Shown here one piece after another: positions 58,711-64,000 of a stretch of DNA of 64,000 nt. The position numbers and the translations under genes were made by a program. Source of the stretch: Neisseriaceae bacterium. Its GTDB lineage: Bacteria; Pseudomonadota; Gammaproteobacteria; Burkholderiales; Neisseriaceae. The stretch lies in the NCBI GenBank assembly GCA_017934045.1, contig JAGBKK010000025.1, positions 1 through 64,000 on the forward strand, in the 5' to 3' direction. Every line of letters begins with the position of its first letter. Position 1 is the first letter of the stretch. The notes under the pieces were generated by a model. It ran no database searches. It saw only the letters and a program-made list of their open reading frames with translations, and was not told the origin of the DNA.

Positions 58711-60849
58711 TTATACCTGTTGATATTCTCTAAAACTGTGCAATAAATCAATCAATTCATTTTCGCACTCTGTTCCTGTGGCTGTAATTCCTGCTTTATT
58801 GATTTTTGCCATAGGAATATCATAATTTAACTCTTTTTTTAGGTCATTGAGTGTATTTTCTTCAATGATTTTTTCAATTTCTTTTTTGCGTTCTCGCAAT
58901 ATTTTTTTCTCTTCTTTTGGCAAAGACTTTTTGCCACGAATAGATAATAATTTATCTATATTATTTATTTCTTTTTGAAATTGTTCTTTATGAATAGTTT
59001 CTAATGCCGTTTTGGTGCTGTGATAAATTTCTTGTTCTTTTTCGCTAAATTTTTGTAAAAATAATAACGAAGTTTTAACATTTGCTCCTGCATTTTTAAA
59101 TACTTCATCAGGTAATGAAACAACCAAAATAATTTTGGCTTTGCTTTCAATAATTTCTCGCATTTTTTTGAGATTAGAATTATTCAGGCTGCCTTCGGGT
59201 AAAACCATACCTAATTTACCACCTGGTTTTAACAAGTTAATACAGCGTTCAATAAATAAATTTGCTACTTCACCAGTAGTATCACCAACATCAAATTTAT
59301 CTCGGATTGTTTTTTGACTTTCATCATTCGTACTGTAAGTCATACCAAATGGCGGATTAGTGATGACAAAATCGAATTTATTTTCTTTAATGCCATTGAT
59401 ATTTAATAATCCGTCTGTGTGATGATGAACGCCATTATGCCCATCTCCGTGCATAATCATATTCATCTTGCTCACTCTTGCCATTCTTGGATTTGCGTCT
59501 ATGCCAAAAATACTTTTATGGCTTAATTGTTCAATTTGTTGTTTTTCTTGTTCGTTGATTTGATTGATAAAATCTTCATATTCTGATGATTTTTCTTGAA
59601 ACTTTTTATTGTATTCTTCTTTTTGTTGTTCATAAGTTTTTTTATCTTCTTTGCTTAATGCTTGTTCTTCTTCTTCGCTTAATAATTCAAAATGACCAAA
59701 TAATTCAATTTTTTTATCATTTTTTAATTGTGCATTTTCTTTTAACACCTTTTCTTTGATATGCTCAAAGGTTTTAATTAAAAATCCGCCACTACCACCA
59801 GCAGGGACACACACTAAATCGCCAAATTTTGGGTCAAGTAATTCCACAATAAAATTAACAATGGTTCTTGGCGTAAAATATTGCCCTAAATTACCACGAA
59901 AGGTTTTACCTAAAAAATTTTCAAAGGCAATGCCTTTAATATCTTCATTTGTTGCGGTTAAATTATAGGCTTGTAATTTTTCGACAATACGAATAAAAGC
60001 CGTTTGTGAAATTTTAATTTTGTCTTCATCTTCAAAAATTTTATCTTCTTTGAAACTATTTTTTACCCCATTGAATTTTCTTTCTATATAGGTTTGACTT
60101 GTCTCTTTTCGTTCAATTTCGTTTTCATACTGTTTCATATCTTTTTCTACTTTTTCTTTGGAGAAAATAAGATAATCATCATCAGGTACTCTTTCGTACA
60201 TTATTTTTAAAAATAATATTTTTGAAATTTCATCAAAGGCTTCGGCAGGGTCCAATTTATCTGTATTTCTAATAATATCGTGGCAGGCGTTTAAAGTGTT
60301 TGCAAATTCATCACCTTTAAATTCACGAGTTTTAATTAAAAATTCATTGAGTTGCTTTTCATTGTGCAACATTGAAGCGTGGGGAATTTCGGCTATTTCG
60401 CTGAATTCTGTGGGTAATTTTTCATCGTGTGTACGAAAAACTTTGATATTTTTACCATTGCTAATAATAAAAATTTTAGCATGACACCAAGACGCATAAT
60501 TTGCTCCTTGAAAAAAGTCTTCTACTTTTAAATTGATTGCTTCTTGTTTCAATTCCACAACCATAAAGGCGTGTTTTTTCTCTTGTTTATCTTTTGCACT
60601 TTTCCAAATGACAATATCGGCTTGTGCTTTACCTGTGCCGCGTTTGCTTTTTGAACTGACATTTTTTTCCTGCTCCATTTGTTCAGGAAAATAACCATAT
60701 TCATTGCATAGTCGAGCAATAAATTTTTGTCGAACTTCTTCTTCTGGTTTTTTGACAAGCCATTTATCTTTTTCTAATAATGCTTTGATTTTTCCGTTTT
60801 TTTCTTCATATTCTAATTTGTTAGTGTTACAATTTTGTTCGTTCGTCAT
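58711..60849 (-). CDS. hsdM: Fused nuclease-methyltransferase subunit of a BcgI/type I-like system
   Basis: The 712-aa protein begins with an HsdR-N-like PD-(D/E)XK domain: EVRQKFIARLCNEYGYFPEQ, then ADIVIW and MVVELKQEA as the D and ExK. The N6-adenine methylase core follows: GQYFTPRTIVNF, a motif I that reads VPAGGSGGFL (usual form DPACGSGGFL), IFGIDANPRMARV and motif IV TNPPFG. Two lysine/glutamate-rich coiled inserts (about residues 385-450 and 600-665) enlarge it. No separate hsdR is present; nuclease-plus-methylase with a separate S subunit is the BcgI layout. It is AT-rich and probably transferred. Confidence 0.87.
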   Translation of the reverse strand: MTNEQNCNTNKLEYEEKNGKIKALLEKDKWLVKKPEEEVRQKFIARLCNEYGYFPEQMEQEKNVSSKSKRGTGKAQADIVIWKSAKDKQEKKHAFMVVELKQEAINLKVEDFFQGANYASWCHAKIFIISNGKNIKVFRTHDEKLPTEFSEIAEIPHASMLHNEKQLNEFLIKTREFKGDEFANTLNACHDIIRNTDKLDPAEAFDEISKILFLKIMYERVPDDDYLIFSKEKVEKDMKQYENEIERKETSQTYIERKFNGVKNSFKEDKIFEDEDKIKISQTAFIRIVEKLQAYNLTATNEDIKGIAFENFLGKTFRGNLGQYFTPRTIVNFIVELLDPKFGDLVCVPAGGSGGFLIKTFEHIKEKVLKENAQLKNDKKIELFGHFELLSEEEEQALSKEDKKTYEQQKEEYNKKFQEKSSEYEDFINQINEQEKQQIEQLSHKSIFGIDANPRMARVSKMNMIMHGDGHNGVHHHTDGLLNINGIKENKFDFVITNPPFGMTYSTNDESQKTIRDKFDVGDTTGEVANLFIERCINLLKPGGKLGMVLPEGSLNNSNLKKMREIIESKAKIILVVSLPDEVFKNAGANVKTSLLFLQKFSEKEQEIYHSTKTALETIHKEQFQKEINNIDKLLSIRGKKSLPKEEKKILRERKKEIEKIIEENTLNDLKKELNYDIPMAKINKAGITATGTECENELIDLLHSFREYQQV

Positions 60850-61176
60850 TTTTTATCCTTTTATTTCCTGAAATAATATTCAGGTTGCCTGAAAATTAAA
60901 TTGTCCAAATTACCAAAAAAATTGTGCTAATTTTAGCATATTCAAATGGTTTTCGTTGCATTGCCGTTTCTCGGATAACGAGTGTAGGCAATAAATTGCC
61001 CACCCTACCTTGCTTTATTGTACCCTGCCTGAAAGATTAAAATCTGTTCTCCTTGCGTGCGAAGATTGCGTACGCCTTGACTATCGCCAAGTCTCGCAAT
61101 GATAGTGTGGGCTTTTCAGGCTGCCTGAAAATAAGTATATAATATGACTTATTGATTTTATTAAGGAAAACTTATT
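60850..61176. other. Intergenic region with repeats, no gene
   Basis: This 327-bp gap holds a diverged uptake sequence (TATTCAGGTTGCCTGAAAA near 60877), a hairpin GTAGGCAATAAATTGCCCACC (60983-61003), a degenerate GCGAAGATTGCGTACG..CGCAATGATA repeat (about 61060-61102) and an uptake sequence (61114-61130). The last 40 bases with TTAAGGAAAAC are the translation start region of the next gene. Confidence 0.6.
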
Positions 61177-61992
61177 ATGTTTGGTGCGATTTTAGGCGAT
61201 ATTATTGGCGTGCCGTTTGAATTTATGCGACCGCAACCGCAAACAAAAGATTTTGTATTATTTTCAAAAGATTGCCATTATTCGGATGACAGCGTGATGA
61301 CCTGTGCGATTGCAGACGGTTTGATGAATGTGGATTTATCTCTTGACGACAACACCATTCGCCAGCGTTTGTTGCAAGCGGTTTTAAAATGGGGGCGTGC
61401 CTATCCTAACGCAGGTTATGGCGGCAAGTTTATTCGCTTTTTGCTGTCGGACAATCCGAGAGCCTATAACAGTTTTGGCAACGGTTCGGCGATGCGAGTG
61501 TCATCTGTCGCTTGGATAGGTCAAACATTAGATAAAGTGTTGCATTTGGCGAAATTAAGTGCAGAAATTTCCCACAATCACCCCGAAGGAGTTAAAGGTG
61601 CATGTGCCACTGCGGCGGCGATTTTTATGGCACGCAATGGGGACGATAAGTCCAAAATTAAAGCCTATATAGAACAGCAGTTTGGCTACAATCTTTCTGC
61701 CACAGCCGAAGAAATTCGCACAAAATATAGATTAGGCAAACATAATCCAGTCGCCTGCGAAGTCTCCGTGCCTGATGCAATTATCGGCTTTTTAATCAGC
61801 GAAAATTTTGAAGACGCCATTCGCACAGTGGTTTCTTTTGGCGGCGATACCGACACCACAGGAGCCATTTGCGGCAGCATTGCCGAAGCGTTTTACGGCA
61901 TTGATGATGACTTAAAAAACAAAGTATTTGATTACTTGCCAGACGATTTAGCCCAAATTGTGCAGAATTTCGCCCAACGCTATCAATCGTAA
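61177..61992 (+). CDS. ADP-ribosylglycohydrolase, DraG-like
   Basis: The 271-aa protein shows both metal-binding motifs of the family: YSDDSVMT (residues about 35-42) and SFGGDTDTTGAICGSIAEAFYG near the C-terminus. It starts FGAILGDIIGVPFEF, as usual for the family. It should remove ADP-ribose from protein or other targets. No DraT-type ADP-ribosyltransferase or nitrogenase gene is in the window. It is convergent with lpxB, with an uptake sequence between them. Confidence 0.9.
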   Translation: MFGAILGDIIGVPFEFMRPQPQTKDFVLFSKDCHYSDDSVMTCAIADGLMNVDLSLDDNTIRQRLLQAVLKWGRAYPNAGYGGKFIRFLLSDNPRAYNSFGNGSAMRVSSVAWIGQTLDKVLHLAKLSAEISHNHPEGVKGACATAAAIFMARNGDDKSKIKAYIEQQFGYNLSATAEEIRTKYRLGKHNPVACEVSVPDAIIGFLISENFEDAIRTVVSFGGDTDTTGAICGSIAEAFYGIDDDLKNKVFDYLPDDLAQIVQNFAQRYQS

Positions 61993-62013
61993 AATTTCAG
62001 GCTGCCTGAAAAA

Positions 62014-63159
62014 TTATTCTTTATTGATTAACGACAATACGGCATTGGCGGCAATTTGATTGGTGTTTTGTTTTAACTCTTTGTGTAATAATGAAAAATC
62101 ATCAATTAATGATTGTTGGTTTTGTTGGTATTGTTTGCATAATTCATCGGCTAATTTTATCGGATTAGCGTCTTGTTGCAATAATTCAGGCACAGCAAAT
62201 TTTTTAAGTAAAATATTGGGTAAACCAATATAAGGTAATTGAAAAATACGTTTGACTATGGCAAATGTAATTGGCGAAATTTTATAGGCAATCACCATCG
62301 GTTTTTTGCATAAAGCCACTTCCAAAGTTACCGTACCACTGGCAGCCAAAACGCAATCGGCAGCGATAATCGCTTGTTGTGCTTGACCATTGATTAAGTG
62401 AATAGGTAAATGGCGGTATTTTTCTTGATTAAGTAAGTTTTGTAAATATTGAAAACCTTTTTCAGTTGCCGCTGGTAATAAAAATTGTGTGTTTGGAATT
62501 TTATTGACAATTTCGCCTGCGGTTTGAATAAAGGTTTCTGCCAAATATTCTAATTCACTCATTCTGGAACCTGGCAAAAGGGTGAATATGGGATTATTTT
62601 CAGGCAGCCTGAAAAATTGTTTGGCATTTTGTGTATTGGGTGTTAAATCAATGGTTTGTGCTAATGGGTGTCCCACAAAAACGGCATTTCCCCCTGCTTT
62701 TTGATAAAGTTCTGGTTCCATTGGAAAAAGGCATAAAACCATATCGGCAATTTTGACAATTTTTTTCACGCGTCCGCCACGCCATGCCCAAACAGATGGA
62801 CTGACATAATGCACGGTTTTAATGCCTGCTTTTTTGAGTTTTTTTTCAATCGAAAAATTAAAATCAGGCGAATCAATACCGATAAATATATCGGGTTTTT
62901 TGTTTAATAAAATGTTAATTAAATTTTTGCGAATAGAAAGTATTTCAGGCAGCCTTTTTAATACTTCCACCAAGCCACGCACAGCTAATTGTTCTTGATT
63001 AAAAAAACTTTCACAACCAGCGGCAATCATTTGTTTGCCGCCTATGCCAAAAATTTCGCAATCAGGATATTGCTGTTTGAGTGCGTTAATTAAATGTCCG
63101 CCGAGTAAATCGCCTGACACTTCACCTGCACAAATCGCTATTTTCAGTGGTTTATTCAT
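62014..63159 (-). CDS. lpxB: Lipid-A-disaccharide synthase
   Basis: The 381-aa GT19 enzyme joins UDP-diacylglucosamine and lipid X to form the lipid A disaccharide. Family motifs: CAGEVSGDLLGG, FGIGGKQMIAAG, HYVSPSVWAWR, LFPMEPELY, VGHPL, LLPGSRMSE and AASGTVTLE. FFRLPEN is an uptake-sequence peptide. The other Raetz pathway genes usually found next to it are not present here. Confidence 0.96.
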   Translation of the reverse strand: MNKPLKIAICAGEVSGDLLGGHLINALKQQYPDCEIFGIGGKQMIAAGCESFFNQEQLAVRGLVEVLKRLPEILSIRKNLINILLNKKPDIFIGIDSPDFNFSIEKKLKKAGIKTVHYVSPSVWAWRGGRVKKIVKIADMVLCLFPMEPELYQKAGGNAVFVGHPLAQTIDLTPNTQNAKQFFRLPENNPIFTLLPGSRMSELEYLAETFIQTAGEIVNKIPNTQFLLPAATEKGFQYLQNLLNQEKYRHLPIHLINGQAQQAIIAADCVLAASGTVTLEVALCKKPMVIAYKISPITFAIVKRIFQLPYIGLPNILLKKFAVPELLQQDANPIKLADELCKQYQQNQQSLIDDFSLLHKELKQNTNQIAANAVLSLINKE

Positions 63160-63196
63160 TTTTTATGGAAAAATATTCAGGCTGCCTGAAATTGTG

Positions 63197-64000
63197 TTAT
63201 TGACTTAATTTTTGTAAAGCCTTATCAACTTGTCGTCCCCACGGCATATAATTGCCTGCTTCTTTCCAATCGGCTTTGCGTAAATCGGTTTTACCATTCA
63301 AACAATACAATTTGATTTTTTCCAAGCGTTCATTTAATAAAGCAACGGTGGTTTCATTATCCAATTGCACAGTTTGTTTGGCATTTTCCACTGCCGTTGA
63401 TAATAATTTGAATTTAAATGAACCTATTTGATTGGGAATTTCGCAATATACTGTTCCCAAAGGAATATAAGTGTTTGCTATTTGCATATAAATGGCATTT
63501 TCAATTTCTTGAACCACACCAAAAACTTCGCCTTGTAATAATTGTTGGCGAATATCATCAATTTTAATATTGGCAGCTTTGCCTGCAATAAATTCAGGGT
63601 ACAGCATTTGCGTTTGAGAATGTAAAAGATAAGATAAAGCAGCACCGTCCGCAGTTAATAAAGTATTTTCGTAATGTGTTGCCCATTGGTTAATAGACAC
63701 AATATCGCCAAATGACACACTTTCAGTATAACGATAATGTACATGTTGCGGACGCAAAGCAACACTGGTTTGCACAATGCTGTTGTTCGTCATTTTGCTG
63801 CAAATATCAGAAATACGGTCAGAGACAGGTTGTCCAAACGGACATTCGGGTATTTGCCAAGAATGCACGGACAATGCCTGTTCATTGTTTTTTTCTTGCC
63901 ATTTTTTCAAAGTATCGTTCGCAGGACATTGATCTGCCATTGACGCCATCACACGCCAAAACAACAAATGCTCGGTATCTTGTGCGTGATTAACCAAAAA
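63197..64000 (-). CDS. Unknown protein, start beyond the window edge
   Basis: At least 266 residues are visible and the frame is open to the edge; the only start codon near the edge is a TTG, so the gene is probably truncated. There is no signal peptide or membrane segment in the visible part. It contains four cysteines in the first 65 residues (QCPAN, PECPFGQ, ICSKM) and ends MPWGRQVDKALQKLSQ. I do not recognise it. It is upstream of lpxB on the same strand, 37 bp apart, with an uptake sequence between. Confidence 0.6.
   Translation of the reverse strand, partial: FLVNHAQDTEHLLFWRVMASMADQCPANDTLKKWQEKNNEQALSVHSWQIPECPFGQPVSDRISDICSKMTNNSIVQTSVALRPQHVHYRYTESVSFGDIVSINQWATHYENTLLTADGAALSYLLHSQTQMLYPEFIAGKAANIKIDDIRQQLLQGEVFGVVQEIENAIYMQIANTYIPLGTVYCEIPNQIGSFKFKLLSTAVENAKQTVQLDNETTVALLNERLEKIKLYCLNGKTDLRKADWKEAGNYMPWGRQVDKALQKLSQ

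Noticed and set aside
58711..60849. Ordinary type I HsdM with hsdR missing by truncation
   Set aside because: The N-terminus has its own nuclease-like domain with D and ExK residues, and flanks show no hsdR remnant.

Overview
The window is bacterial chromosome from the family Neisseriaceae. The strongest sign is a very dense DNA uptake sequence: well over fifty copies (counted by eye) of the 15-mer TTCAGGC(T/A)GCCTGAA, which contains the Simonsiella-type 12-mer AGGCTGCCTGAA on one strand and the Kingella-type 12-mer AGGCAGCCTGAA on the other. A lipoprotein cytochrome c', a LgtF-like LOS glucosyltransferase, lpxB/lpxL, a PhaR-type regulator, RNase P RNA and Correia-like small repeats fit the same group. 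The genome is moderately AT-rich. A Simonsiella/Alysiella/Kingella-like genus is my best inference; no 16S gene is present to settle it.

Layout. 1-0.6 kb: repeat cluster with a Correia-like MITE. 0.6-10.5 kb: housekeeping genes (yigZ, rhlE, cycP, glnD, cca, gph, a metallo-beta-lactamase-fold hydrolase, rnpB, hisC, tRNA-Ser). 10.5-20.5 kb: polA, an aldehyde dehydrogenase, pepP, lapA, a fused ispDF, a YbeD-like gene, a small lipoprotein and a copper ATPase. 20.6-30.9 kb: an ArnT-like glycosyltransferase, a PAS/PhnD-like pair, obg, a DUF1016 nuclease, phaR, galE, an operon of NlpC/P60 + small protein + lgtF-like, and cysK. 31-34 kb: an sstT gene broken by one stop codon and two tandem hicAB modules. 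34.2-37.5 kb: an MmeI-like restriction-methylation gene with about 520 bp of intergenic repeats inserted in frame. 37.8-44.6 kb: metY-like, PAP2, dnaK with a visible sigma-32-type promoter, nth, a BRO-N/DinD-like gene and an unknown membrane protein. 44.8-57.3 kb: a giant FAD/Fe-S dehydrogenase, uvrB, and a minus-strand cluster lpxL-like, DUF2130, phosphomannomutase, unknown membrane protein, rsgA, with a DUF815 ATPase upstream. 57.4-60.9 kb: an AT-rich two-gene restriction-modification system whose methylase subunit carries its own N-terminal nuclease. 61.2-64 kb: an ADP-ribosylglycohydrolase, lpxB, and an unknown gene running off the edge.

How it works together. Most genes are single or in groups of two to four, separated by uptake sequences that also act as transcription terminators (inverted pairs), as stop codons (several proteins end in FQAA or AA encoded by the site) and as in-frame peptides (SGSLK, SGCLK, FRLPE, FRQPE). 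Envelope functions (lpxB, lpxL, lgtF-like, galE, pgm, NlpC/P60, lapA) recur. Accessory DNA is made up of two restriction systems, two toxin-antitoxin pairs and at least three families of small interspersed repeats. Two of the MITE insertions can be compared with their own unoccupied target sequence inside this window.
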